A DNA stretch of 20,940 nucleotides. It comes from UBA11710 sp049287025 (GTDB lineage Bacteria; Patescibacteriota; Patescibacteriia; Magasanikbacterales; UBA922). Every line of letters begins with the position of its first letter. Position 1 is the stretch's first letter. The position numbers and the translations under genes were made by a program. Location of the stretch: assembly GCA_049287025.1 (NCBI GenBank), contig JBAQFA010000035.1:1-20940 (forward strand), given 5' to 3'. Below are positions 14,024 to 20,940 of this stretch, piece after piece. Below the pieces are notes generated by a model that had not been told where the DNA came from, made no database searches, and saw nothing but the letters and a program-made list of their open reading frames with translations.

Positions 14024-14091
14024 AATTTTCACGTAACACATATCACATAACATATAACAAAATTAAGAGTTTATTTATTTTAATATAGTGT
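14024..14091. repeat. CACATATCAC-type intergenic repeat
   Basis: ACGTAACACATATCACATAA and following bases resemble the CACATATCACGTATCACATA stretch at about 294-315 inside the first gene. This points to a dispersed low-complexity repeat that occurs in both coding and intergenic positions. Confidence 0.5.
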
Positions 14092-14520
14092 ATGGAAAAA
14101 GGTTGGAGAATAAAAAAATTTGAGAAAATGGTATTGGATAATAGAGTAAAAATTGAATCACAAATTCAACTCCTAAATGCTAATGGTTTAGTTTTTGATT
14201 GGACACATTTTTATGATAGAATTGTGCAAATTTTTTTGTTACATGAAGATAAATTGATTTTAGTAGAAGATGGAAAAGGGGACGGTGAACTTATTTATGA
14301 ATATTTTACAGTATCGATTGATGTAGTTCAAGAATATGCTTTGGAATTAGTTGCTCAATGCAATGAAGACAAAATTGGAAATTTGGATTTGGAAATAGCG
14401 GCTTTATGTGGTGTTCTTGGAGACCAAATTACAAAAGATATGAATGAAGTTAAAAGAGAAGCACTTGAACAACTTTCAGAACGACCAGGGTCATTATTAG
14501 AATTTAAAAAGAGACGATAA
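14092..14520 (+). CDS. Unknown soluble protein
   Basis: The 142-residue protein has no signal peptide or membrane segment. The N-terminus is basic (MEKGWRIKKFEKMVLDNRVK) and the middle is acidic and hydrophobic (DKLILVEDGKGDGELIYEYF). The rest is probably helical (EYALELVAQCNEDKIGNLDL and on to LEQLSERPGS). I recognise no family. It sits between a glycosyltransferase and the repeat ahead of the nucleotidyltransferase gene. Codon use matches the AT-rich neighbours, so it is likely a real gene. Confidence 0.7.
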   Translation: MEKGWRIKKFEKMVLDNRVKIESQIQLLNANGLVFDWTHFYDRIVQIFLLHEDKLILVEDGKGDGELIYEYFTVSIDVVQEYALELVAQCNEDKIGNLDLEIAALCGVLGDQITKDMNEVKREALEQLSERPGSLLEFKKRR

Positions 14521-14554
14521 TTTAAAGATGATTATATATAAAAAATTCAGTAAA

Positions 14555-14598
14555 AATCAGTGAAATCATTTTTCAATCTGTGAAATCAATGTTATATG
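14555..14598 (+). repeat. ATG-terminal repeat before the nucleotidyltransferase gene
   Basis: AATCAGTGAAATCATT, TTTC, then AATCTGTGAAATCAATGTTA and TATG. It matches 8005-8048 at 38 of 44 positions, and its last three bases are the start codon of the next gene. Confidence 0.9.
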
Positions 14599-15687
14599 AA
14601 GATTAAAAAAGCCATTCTAACCGGTGGTGGCCACGCAACTCGTTTGCGACCAATCACCTCGCTTATCAATAAGCACTTGATACCCTTGGCCAATAAGCCA
14701 ATGATTTTTCATGCTATAGAAAAAGTAGTAGAAGCTGGAGTAAAGGAAATTTTTATTAATACTAATCCGGGTGAAACGGAATTACAAAAGTATGTGGGCG
14801 ACGGGGGACACTGGGGAGTAAAAATTACTTTTTTTGAACAGACTGGCGGACCACAGGGGATTGCTCATGTGGTGAATGAAGCCAAAAAATTTATTGGTGA
14901 TGAACCATTTATATTTTATTTATCAGATAATATTATATTGGGCAGTATCAAGGAAATGACAGAGGAATTTAACAAAAACAATTTTGATTGTATGCTGGCC
15001 TTGTCAAAGGTCCCTGACCCCAATCGATTTGGCGTGCCATATTTTGATGATTCAGGAAAACTAATTGACGTGGTAGAAAAGCCACAAAATCCTCCAAATG
15101 ATTTTGCCGTGACCGGAATTTATCTTTATGGTCCAAAAGTTTTTTTCAATGCATTTGAAAAAATAGCCAAGAGTGCGCGGGGTGAATATGAGATATCATC
15201 AATTCATTCACATTTTCTAAAAAATAATTTTAAAGTTGGCTATCAGGAAGTCACTGGTTGGTGGAAGGATACTGGCCAAGCCGTTGATTTATTATTAGCC
15301 AATAGACTTCTTTTGGAAAGAATGGAAGCGAGTGAATTTCCAAATCATGGTAGTATTGATAAGTCGGCCATTATTTCTGGCAAAGTGCATGTGGGGATTG
15401 GCTCGCAAATAAAAGCCGGTGTAAAAATAATTGGACCAGTTATGATTGCGGAGAATTGTATTTTGGAAAATTGTGAGATTGGTCCAAATGTGACTGTTGG
15501 TTCGGGTGGGGAATTGAGAAATTGTAAAATGAAAGATTCTATAATGCTAGAAAATAGTGTGGTGGATGCTGATATAAAAATTATGGATAGTATTCTTGGT
15601 AAGGGTGTGAGCGTAATAAAAAAACCGGGACAAGAAGCCGAGGGTCATAAAATGATTATTGGTGATAAAACTATAATTGAGATTTAA
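14596..15687 (+). CDS. Glucose-1-phosphate thymidylyltransferase, long RmlA-like form
   Basis: The 363-residue protein has an N-terminal nucleotidyltransferase domain (about 1-240) and a C-terminal left-handed beta-helix (about 250-345, recognisable by short repeats such as GKVHVGIGSQIKAGVKIIGP). The signature reads LTGGGHATRLRPITSLINKH with K26 and KP at 34-35. LSDN (D111) binds the metal, and VEKP (160-163) and the TGIYLYG strand are typical. It would make dTDP-glucose (or another NDP-sugar) from sugar-1-phosphate and a nucleoside triphosphate, the first step before RmlB. The inserted H13-A14 instead of the usual GTGTR is a small departure. Base specificity cannot be fixed from sequence, so UTP or GTP use is possible. 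Confidence 0.9.
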   Translation: MKIKKAILTGGGHATRLRPITSLINKHLIPLANKPMIFHAIEKVVEAGVKEIFINTNPGETELQKYVGDGGHWGVKITFFEQTGGPQGIAHVVNEAKKFIGDEPFIFYLSDNIILGSIKEMTEEFNKNNFDCMLALSKVPDPNRFGVPYFDDSGKLIDVVEKPQNPPNDFAVTGIYLYGPKVFFNAFEKIAKSARGEYEISSIHSHFLKNNFKVGYQEVTGWWKDTGQAVDLLLANRLLLERMEASEFPNHGSIDKSAIISGKVHVGIGSQIKAGVKIIGPVMIAENCILENCEIGPNVTVGSGGELRNCKMKDSIMLENSVVDADIKIMDSILGKGVSVIKKPGQEAEGHKMIIGDKTIIEI

Positions 15688-15703
15688 TTAATTAAAACAA
15701 ATT

Positions 15704-16621
15704 ATGAAAAAATATTTTTGGTTTTTTCCGCTATTGATTGTAATAGCATCAGTTTTGTGGGGTTTAGACGGAGTGGTAATTCGTCCGGCTTTGTATTCAT
15801 TGCCAGTGACCACGGTAGTATTTTTGGAACACGCTTTGGGCTTTTTAATTATGATTCCATTTTTAATTTACGAATGGAAAAAATTAAAAGATATTTCCAA
15901 AAGCAGTTATGGTTATTTTTTATTAGTGGCTTTGTTTGGCGGGGCCTTAGGGACACTCGCGATTACCAAAGGTTTGTTTTACGTTAATTTTGCTAGTTTG
16001 TCAGCTGTGATTTTATTACAAAAATTGCAACCAATTTTTGCTATATTTTTGGCGTGGTTGATTTTAAAAGAAAAACTACCAAAGAAATTTTATTGGTATG
16101 CTGGTTTGGCTCTGGTTGGTGCCTATGCCATTGCTTTCCCTGGGTTAGTACCAAATTTTGCCACTGGGGACAAAACTACCATCGCAGCTTTCATGGGTTT
16201 ACTCGCCGCTGTTTGTTGGGGTGCTTCCACTGTATTTAGCAAACGCGCTTTGCAAGAAACAAATTTTCGGATTGGGACATATTTGCGGTATGGTTTTACT
16301 ACTTTGATAATGTTAGTTTTGATGTTGGGAACTGGTAGTCAAACCGCTATCCCTACTCTAACAAATGTTCAATGGCAATTATTACTTTTGATTGTTTTTA
16401 GTTCTGGTGGATTAGCTATGTTATTGTATTATTTTGGTTTGAAACACACTAAAGCTTCAGTTTCTACTATTTGTGAATTAGGCTTGCCATTGTCTGCGAT
16501 TGTTTTTGATTATTTTATTCATGGCAGTGTAATGAGTGCGACTCAGTTTCTTGGCGCAGGTATTTTATTATTCAGTATTATAATGGTTTCAAGATTAAAA
16601 GAAGCGGTAGCAGTAGCTTAA
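15704..16621 (+). CDS. EamA/DMT superfamily transporter
   Basis: The 305-residue protein consists of about ten hydrophobic segments arranged as two EamA halves (about residues 8-140 and 158-298). Each half has the usual ASVLWGLDGVVIRP- and AAVCWGASTVFSKRA-type opening. Such proteins are drug/metabolite transporters in the inner membrane; some export amino acids, others move nucleotide sugars or flip lipid-linked sugars. The neighbouring glycan genes make a sugar-related role possible, but the substrate is unknown. The gene ends 16 bases before a strong bidirectional terminator, which closes the plus-strand cluster. Confidence 0.92.
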   Translation: MKKYFWFFPLLIVIASVLWGLDGVVIRPALYSLPVTTVVFLEHALGFLIMIPFLIYEWKKLKDISKSSYGYFLLVALFGGALGTLAITKGLFYVNFASLSAVILLQKLQPIFAIFLAWLILKEKLPKKFYWYAGLALVGAYAIAFPGLVPNFATGDKTTIAAFMGLLAAVCWGASTVFSKRALQETNFRIGTYLRYGFTTLIMLVLMLGTGSQTAIPTLTNVQWQLLLLIVFSSGGLAMLLYYFGLKHTKASVSTICELGLPLSAIVFDYFIHGSVMSATQFLGAGILLFSIIMVSRLKEAVAVA

Positions 16622-16637
16622 AAAATAAAACTAAATT

Positions 16638-16709
16638 AAAAAACACCCGTAAATCCTCCAACTCAATTCCGATTTTACATCGGAACTAAGTCGGGCGCGG
16701 GTGTTTTTT
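16638..16709. terminator. Strong bidirectional branched terminator
   Basis: AAAAAACACCCG (16638-16649) pairs with CGGGTGTTTTTT (16698-16709). Inside is a second hairpin, TTCCGAT (16667-16673) / ATCGGAA (16679-16685). The A-run and T-run on the two ends make it work for the transporter gene on the plus strand and for the GC-rich gene on the minus strand. Confidence 0.9.
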
Positions 16710-17282
16710 AGTCGAGAAAAAGAACGTACAGAATAGAATCCACCGCTGTCGCCCTAGGGGTCGTGTGCTCCTGAACCGGAGCGGAGGAGGGGGTGGTCAG
16801 TGGTTCTAGTCGTGCAGGCCGGCGCGCGGCTCTGGGTAGGCCTCGGGGGGCACCAGCTCCTGGGCGATCCGTTGGAGGCGCATGATACCCTGGGATATGG
16901 CATCGTGGCCCATCTCATCGGGTTGGAAGTCAGCCTCCAGCCGCTCGCTGAGCTCTCGGCGGAGCATCAGGATCGTGTGTAGGTGGTAGACTTTCTTCTG
17001 GTCGAGCAACGAACAGGTGAATCCCAGAAGGCCCACGAGATTCTCACTACCGAGACCGCGATCCTTGAATACCTTCTGCAGCTGAATCTCTTCGCGGCTA
17101 CGCAGTAGCCGCAAGAGGGCCTCCTCGACCGGCGTGTCCCTTGCGTAGTCCTGGGACAACTCTCGCAGGGCTTCCCCCAGGGAGATGGTGTCCATGCGCT
17201 CGATCCCCAGAGGTAGAGGGTCAGGGTGGTGATCGAGGTTCTGGAACGCGAGGAGGGCGGTGATCAGGTCGTTCACGGTCAT
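16710..17282. other. GC-rich island holding one minus-strand gene
   Basis: Hand counts give 44 of 60 G+C at 16801-16860, 36 of 60 at 16861-16920 and 40 of 60 at 17101-17160, far above the flanking genes. The GC-rich segment stops sharply just past the start of the ORF. Confidence 0.85.
16806..17282 (-). CDS. GC-rich helical protein of unknown function (158 residues)
   Basis: The minus-strand reading frame starts MTVNDLITALLAFQNLDHHP and runs through LGEALRELSQDY, TPVEEALLRLLRSREEIQLQ and HLHTILMLRRELSERLEADF to LVPPEAYPEPRAGLHD. It looks all-helical and soluble, with no signal peptide or known motif. The ATG at 17282 follows GGGGGAA at a suitable distance; a TTG at 17300 is in frame but would lie within or before that site. 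Codon use is strongly GC-biased. A sigma70-type promoter lies upstream and a strong terminator downstream, so it is a complete single-gene transcription unit. Coding hairpin GCGGCTAC/GTAGCCGC (17094-17112) has a 3-base loop. I recognise no family. Confidence 0.8.
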   Translation of the reverse strand: MTVNDLITALLAFQNLDHHPDPLPLGIERMDTISLGEALRELSQDYARDTPVEEALLRLLRSREEIQLQKVFKDRGLGSENLVGLLGFTCSLLDQKKVYHLHTILMLRRELSERLEADFQPDEMGHDAISQGIMRLQRIAQELVPPEAYPEPRAGLHD

Positions 17283-17320
17283 GGGTTCCCCCAAACACAA
17301 GGTGGTTGTCTTGAAATAAA

Positions 17321-17347
17321 ATTATCAGATTTTTCAAATTTTGTCAA
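17321..17347 (-). promoter_or_regulatory. Sigma70-type promoter of the GC-rich gene
   Basis: On the minus strand TTGACA (17347-17342) is followed after 15 bases by GATAAT (17326-17321); shifting to TAATTT gives a 17-base spacer. It lies about 40 bases upstream of the ATG at 17282. Confidence 0.65.
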
Positions 17348-17350
17348 TAT

Positions 17351-17375
17351 AAAAATCACCCATAAGAGGTGATTT
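17351..17375 (-). terminator. Intrinsic terminator of the PEGA gene
   Basis: On the minus strand AAATCACC (17375-17368) pairs with GGTGATTT (17360-17353) over a 7-base loop, followed by a T-run. It lies 31 bases after the PEGA stop codon and directly abuts the -35 box of the GC-rich gene. Confidence 0.8.
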
Positions 17376-17405
17376 AGTGATTAAGTGGTCAGGTGGTTGA
17401 GTGTT

Positions 17406-18722
17406 TTAGTAGGGCAATTCAAACACCCCAGTCTTATCTGTCACTTTGCCCCAGAAAAATATTTTTCTAACATTGATATCAACTGCAGTTTTAAAAATTT
17501 GGGCATTAGAAAATAATTCATGACTAAGATAATACCCAGGATTAAAGCCAATCATTTTATTTTCATTAGCAATTAATAACAAACCATATTGATCTAGAGG
17601 ATTTATTATGACCATTTTTTCTCCAGTGCGATTGAGCAATTCTGTATTGCCATTATCATAAATAGTCCACAATTCCCACCATGACCACGTAATCCATTCG
17701 CCTGTTTGGTAATTATAAATAATTTGTTGGGTGGGGATGGAATTATTTTCTTGAATTTGGCTATCAAAAAATTTTATTATTTTTACATCATTGTCAGTTT
17801 TGTAAATTAAGCGATTAGTATTAATATCAATTATATTTTTTACTGCACTCCCCAGGTGATATTCAGACGAGCCATTTTTTATAATGTTATTTTTGTATAG
17901 CCAGACATTGTTTTCATCTTGTACATGCCAGGCTTGAATATCATTGTCAATGTCTGTTACTAATTTTTCACTATCAGTAGTGGCAAGAATAATTTGTCCA
18001 TTGTTTTGTATATAAATTGAAGGAACAGAAGTGTTTTTTGCCCATTGATAATTAACTAACTTGTTATAAATATAAGTTTTGGTGTTAGTTTGATCAGTGG
18101 CGTCAAAAATTTGAATAGTATCTTGTTGTTTATTAGCGGTTTGAATTACAAAATAATTATTAAATGGCGACCAATTAATTACTGGCTCAGTTTCAGTTTT
18201 TATTCTAGAAATTGAAGATAAAATTTTCGTATTTGTTTCGTATAAATAAGTTTCAAAAATGTTATTTTCTTTGGTAGTTATGATAATATATTGCCCATTA
18301 AAAGAGGCTTGGAAATTAATTATATTTTTCAATTCATCTAGTATCATTATTGGCGAATTTTTTTTGAAAAGAGTAATTTCTTTTATATAGGTAGTTTTCT
18401 TACTAGCAATGTCAACATTTTTTATCCATTCCTGGTAGCCGTCTTTTACTAATCTAACTTCGTAGTTGCCTGGCGCGCGATTGGGAAGCCAGACAGGAAT
18501 TTTTTTATCTATTTTAACCCCGTTTAAATAAACTGTTAAATTTTTTGGTAAAGCATCTATACTCAAGACCCCAGTCTGTTTTATTTCATGTTTGGAAAAA
18601 TCATAGCGATAACCAGCGGTGTACATGATAATGATTGGGGAAATAACAAAAAAGGTAACTATGAGTGAGATCATGATAGTTAGTCTAATTTTACGAGTGA
18701 TTTTGGTTTGTGGGTAAGTCAT
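17406..18722 (-). CDS. PEGA-domain membrane-anchored protein
   Basis: The 438-residue protein has a basic N-terminus, one transmembrane helix (about residues 13-35) and a PEGA domain at about 50-105 (GVLSIDALPKNLTVYLNGVK, LPNRAPGNYEVRLVKDGY). It continues with a long C-terminal part rich in short beta strands with repeated W and D/N turns, probably a beta-propeller. PEGA domains are small surface domains often found in S-layer or cell-wall-bound proteins, and this single-anchor layout is frequent in CPR genomes. The protein would be exposed outside the membrane. It is transcribed divergently from murA and ends at its own terminator. The function is unknown. Confidence 0.88.
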   Translation of the reverse strand: MTYPQTKITRKIRLTIMISLIVTFFVISPIIIMYTAGYRYDFSKHEIKQTGVLSIDALPKNLTVYLNGVKIDKKIPVWLPNRAPGNYEVRLVKDGYQEWIKNVDIASKKTTYIKEITLFKKNSPIMILDELKNIINFQASFNGQYIIITTKENNIFETYLYETNTKILSSISRIKTETEPVINWSPFNNYFVIQTANKQQDTIQIFDATDQTNTKTYIYNKLVNYQWAKNTSVPSIYIQNNGQIILATTDSEKLVTDIDNDIQAWHVQDENNVWLYKNNIIKNGSSEYHLGSAVKNIIDINTNRLIYKTDNDVKIIKFFDSQIQENNSIPTQQIIYNYQTGEWITWSWWELWTIYDNGNTELLNRTGEKMVIINPLDQYGLLLIANENKMIGFNPGYYLSHELFSNAQIFKTAVDINVRKIFFWGKVTDKTGVFELPY

Positions 18723-18763
18723 AACCTGGGTATTGGGAATTGGGCTAAGATGCCAGATGTGAT

Positions 18764-18792
18764 TTGATTAATTGTCTTATCTAAGCTACAAT
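18764..18792 (+). promoter_or_regulatory. Sigma70-type promoter of murA
   Basis: TTGATT (18764-18769), a 17-base spacer and TACAAT (18787-18792). It would start transcription near 18799, just upstream of the candidate start codons at 18826 and 18883. Confidence 0.7.
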
Positions 18793-18833
18793 ATACAATA
18801 TAAATCTAATAAAATCAATATTTATATGGCTAA

Positions 18834-18918
18834 ACCCCGCACCAAATTTATGGTGTTGGGGGTAGTATTTTCAATAAAACATATGTCTAATGAAAACAAA
18901 ATTGATTTGGTGCGGGGT
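18834..18918. repeat. 14-bp inverted repeat across the murA start
   Basis: ACCCCGCACCAAAT (18834-18847) is the reverse complement of ATTTGGTGCGGGGT (18905-18918), separated by 57 bases. The candidate ATG codons at 18850 and 18883 lie in the loop. The ACCCCGCACCA core also occurs in the spacers of the rmlB start repeat. Confidence 0.85.
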
Positions 18919-20184
18919 AAATTTATTATCCAAGGGGGAAATCAGTTGTCAGGCGAAATTGAAGTAAAAGGAGCAAAAAACGCCTCTTTACCTATTATGT
19001 GTGCAACGGTTTTGGCCGAAGGGGAATTTGTGCTGGAGAATGTACCAGATTTGCGTGATGTGGTTATTATGGTAAAGCTCTTAGAATGTCTTGGTCTTAA
19101 AGTGGAAAAGTTGAATAATAGTACTTATAAAATAGTGAATAGTGGTTTAACTTCGGTTGAGGCACCATATGAATTAGTTAGTGAAATGAGAGCATCATTT
19201 ATTATTGCTGGATCATTGTTAGGAAAAGAGAAAAAAGCTAGAGTAGCCTTACCTGGTGGCTGTGCGCTTGGTGCTCGGGCAGTAGATCAACACTTGAAAG
19301 CGTTTGAACAACTAGGTGTTCAAGTCACAACTGAACATGGTTTTGTCAATTTGAGTGCGGATAATCTTGTTGGAAATGAAGTAGATGTGGAAGTTGAAAA
19401 ATTAAAAATTCCTAGTGTGGGCGCGACCGAAAATGTTATGATGGCGGCTGTTTTGGCAAAAGGAGAGACAATTATTCACAATGCTGCCAAGGAACCAGAA
19501 ATTGTTGATTTGGGAAATTTTTTAATTAAGATGGGGGCAAATATTCAAGGATTGGGAACAGACAAAATTATTATTAGTGGTGTTGAAGAATTACACGCTT
19601 GTGAATATTCAATTATGTCTGATAGAATTGAAGCTGGTACTTATATTATATTGTCACTTATTACTGGCGGAAATATAAAAATTAAAAATGTTAATTTGGA
19701 TGATTTACCAGGGTTTGTTGCAAAGCTTGAAGAGATGGGAGTTGATTTTAAACAAGAAGAGAATTTATTATCAGTTAATGGTAATTTAGAAACCTTAAAG
19801 AATATTAAACTAGAAACCCAACCACATCCTGGTTTTCCGACAGATTTACAACCGCAGATGATGGTTTTACTTAGTTTAATACACGGTATGAGTGAAATTA
19901 AAGAAACAATTTTTTCGAATCGTCTCATGCTTGTACCAGAGTTGAATCGTATGGGGTCAAAGATTGTTGTGGAAGATAGAATGGCAATGGTTGAAGGTGA
20001 TGTAAAGTTAGAAGGTGTTGAAGTGACTGCTCCTGATTTACGCGCTGGGGTTAGTTTGGTACTTGCTGGTTTGATAGCAGATAATACGACAATAATAAAT
20101 GAAATTAAACATGTGGAACGCGGTTATGAAAATTTAGCAGAACGATTACAAAAAGTGGGGGCGAAAATAGAAAGAGTTATTTAA
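18883..20184 (+). CDS. murA: UDP-N-acetylglucosamine 1-carboxyvinyltransferase
   Basis: The 433-residue enzyme catalyses the first committed step of peptidoglycan synthesis, transfer of enolpyruvate from PEP to UDP-GlcNAc in the cytoplasm. GAKNASLPIM contains the PEP-binding K32-N33. LPGGCALGARAVDQH carries the catalytic Cys (C127), so the protein would be expected to be fosfomycin-sensitive. HPGFPTDLQPQ and NRLMLVPELNRMG are also conserved. The start at 18883 gives an N-terminus close to the family norm. ATGs at 18826 and 18850 are in frame and would add 19 or 11 residues (MAKPRTKFMVLGVVFSIKH), which look like repeat-derived sequence. Which start is used is uncertain. Confidence 0.95.
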   Translation: MSNENKIDLVRGKFIIQGGNQLSGEIEVKGAKNASLPIMCATVLAEGEFVLENVPDLRDVVIMVKLLECLGLKVEKLNNSTYKIVNSGLTSVEAPYELVSEMRASFIIAGSLLGKEKKARVALPGGCALGARAVDQHLKAFEQLGVQVTTEHGFVNLSADNLVGNEVDVEVEKLKIPSVGATENVMMAAVLAKGETIIHNAAKEPEIVDLGNFLIKMGANIQGLGTDKIIISGVEELHACEYSIMSDRIEAGTYIILSLITGGNIKIKNVNLDDLPGFVAKLEEMGVDFKQEENLLSVNGNLETLKNIKLETQPHPGFPTDLQPQMMVLLSLIHGMSEIKETIFSNRLMLVPELNRMGSKIVVEDRMAMVEGDVKLEGVEVTAPDLRAGVSLVLAGLIADNTTIINEIKHVERGYENLAERLQKVGAKIERVI

Positions 20185-20196
20185 GTTAGCTAAGTT

Positions 20197-20940
20197 ATGG
20201 AAAATAAATATAAAGATTATATTTTCCCCGGAATTTTTCTCTTGCTTGGTGTACTAAGCCGAACTGGTTTTTTGATTTTAGTTGGTTTAGCTTTATTGTA
20301 TTGGCAATTGAAAAAGAATGGAGTAAATTTAAATACTAATAATTTTTTTAATAAATTTAGTCTTAATAAAAAACCTATGGAAACAATTAATCCTATGAAA
20401 AGGAAAAAATTTGGCTGGTGGATTTTATCAGCCGTAGTGGTTATTTTAATTTTGAGTTTTGCTAGTTCGTTTTGGGTAGTGATTGGTGCCGGTGAAACTG
20501 GCGTGCAAACTTTTTTTGGTAAAGTGCGCGATGAAGAATTTGCTTCTGGCTTTCATTTAAAAAATCCTTTGGTAAAAGTGACAAAGATGAATGTTCGAAC
20601 TCAGGAATATACTATGAATGTGGCACAGGGTGAAGGAAAGAAAGCCGAGGCTGATGCGATCACAGCTCTAACCAAAGAAGGTTTGAGTGTAGATTTGGAT
20701 ATTACCGTGCTTTATCACTTGGTGCAAGAAAAAGCATCTGATGTTTATCGTGATATTGGTTTGACTTATGATGAGATTGTTATTCGTCCTCAGATTAGAA
20801 GTGTGATTCGGGAAGTGATTGCGCAGTATGAAGCCAAAGATATTTATTCAGAAAAACGTCAAGAAGCCGCCCAAAAGATTTTTGCTGATTTACAAGTTCA
20901 GTTATTACCTCGCGGTATTGAAATAGAAGATGCTTTACTG
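20197..20940 (+). CDS. SPFH/band 7 (prohibitin-like) protein, 3' end outside window
   Basis: The frame is open to the right edge (248 codons). The N-terminal region has hydrophobic segments at about residues 8-33 and 72-93. It is followed by the band 7 start VVIGAGETGVQTFFGKVRDE, the FASGFHLKNPLVKVTKM strand, LTKEGLSVDLDITVLYHL and the helix KDIYSEKRQEAAQKIFADLQ. SPFH proteins form membrane-associated oligomers that organise membrane domains or regulate proteases. The first hydrophobic region and the N-rich linker (NGVNLNTNNFFNKFS) precede the usual anchor and look like an extension; ATGs at 20377 and 20395 would give the ordinary short N-terminus. It starts 12 bases after murA, so the two are probably co-transcribed. 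Confidence 0.88.
   Translation, partial: MENKYKDYIFPGIFLLLGVLSRTGFLILVGLALLYWQLKKNGVNLNTNNFFNKFSLNKKPMETINPMKRKKFGWWILSAVVVILILSFASSFWVVIGAGETGVQTFFGKVRDEEFASGFHLKNPLVKVTKMNVRTQEYTMNVAQGEGKKAEADAITALTKEGLSVDLDITVLYHLVQEKASDVYRDIGLTYDEIVIRPQIRSVIREVIAQYEAKDIYSEKRQEAAQKIFADLQVQLLPRGIEIEDALL

Noticed and set aside
15718..16239. Shorter plus-strand ORFs in another frame of the transporter
   Set aside because: They overlap the EamA gene out of frame and give Phe/Cys-rich sequence typical of shadow frames.
16800..16982. Plus-strand 60-codon ORF in the GC-rich island
   Set aside because: It is antisense to the 158-residue gene, which has promoter, ribosome-binding site and terminator. The plus ORF has none of these.
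17094..17112. Perfect hairpin GCGGCTAC/GTAGCCGC as a regulatory RNA
   Set aside because: It lies inside the coding sequence of the GC-rich gene (LLRLLRSRE), where GC-rich codons easily give such pairing; no T-run follows.

Overview
The window looks like part of an AT-rich bacterial genome of the Candidate Phyla Radiation (Patescibacteria, probably the Parcubacteria side). This is inferred from tightly packed genes, a PEGA-domain membrane protein, many family 2 glycosyltransferases, start codons with no Shine-Dalgarno sequence, and short palindromes and interspersed repeats lying inside reading frames. The standard stop code works throughout, with TGA used as a stop. No rRNA, tRNA or CRISPR array was seen.

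Layout. (1) 1-902: 3' end of a membrane protein with a soluble C-terminal domain, carrying 8-bp tandem repeats. (2) 977-3685: five tightly spaced genes, HIT / Nudix / double Nudix / cupin / Nudix. (3) 3689-5881: dTDP-glucose 4,6-dehydratase (RmlB), whose 5' end is preceded by two chained 21-codon upstream ORFs, and a bifunctional epimerase/reductase resembling plant and mimivirus NRS/ER. (4) 5886-8013: a membrane-anchored lytic transglycosylase-like protein, a mannose-6-phosphate-isomerase-type cupin and a GxxExxY putative nuclease gene bracketed by inverted repeats. (5) 8046-14520: four GT2 glycosyltransferases with a membrane protein, a YfbR-like HD phosphohydrolase, small ORFs and an unknown protein. 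(6) 14596-16621: a nucleotidyltransferase of the glucose-1-phosphate thymidylyltransferase type and an EamA transporter. (7) 16638-17347: a very GC-rich, minus-strand, self-contained transcription unit. (8) 17351-18722: a PEGA protein on the minus strand. (9) 18764-20940: murA and the start of an SPFH/band 7 protein.

Regions 3 to 6 fit a surface-glycan locus. RmlA-like and RmlB proteins make dTDP-4-keto-6-deoxyglucose, the NRS/ER-like protein could complete dTDP-rhamnose without separate RmlC and RmlD, and four GT2 enzymes would use the sugar nucleotides.

The most unusual material is not the enzymes. Two GC-rich gene cassettes (about 58% and 60-73% G+C in an AT-rich background) have purine-rich ribosome-binding sites that the neighbouring genes lack. 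A repeat family ends exactly at the ATG of three glycan genes and also brackets the GxxExxY gene. The start of rmlB is triplicated. Several repeat elements sit in frame inside glycosyltransferases.
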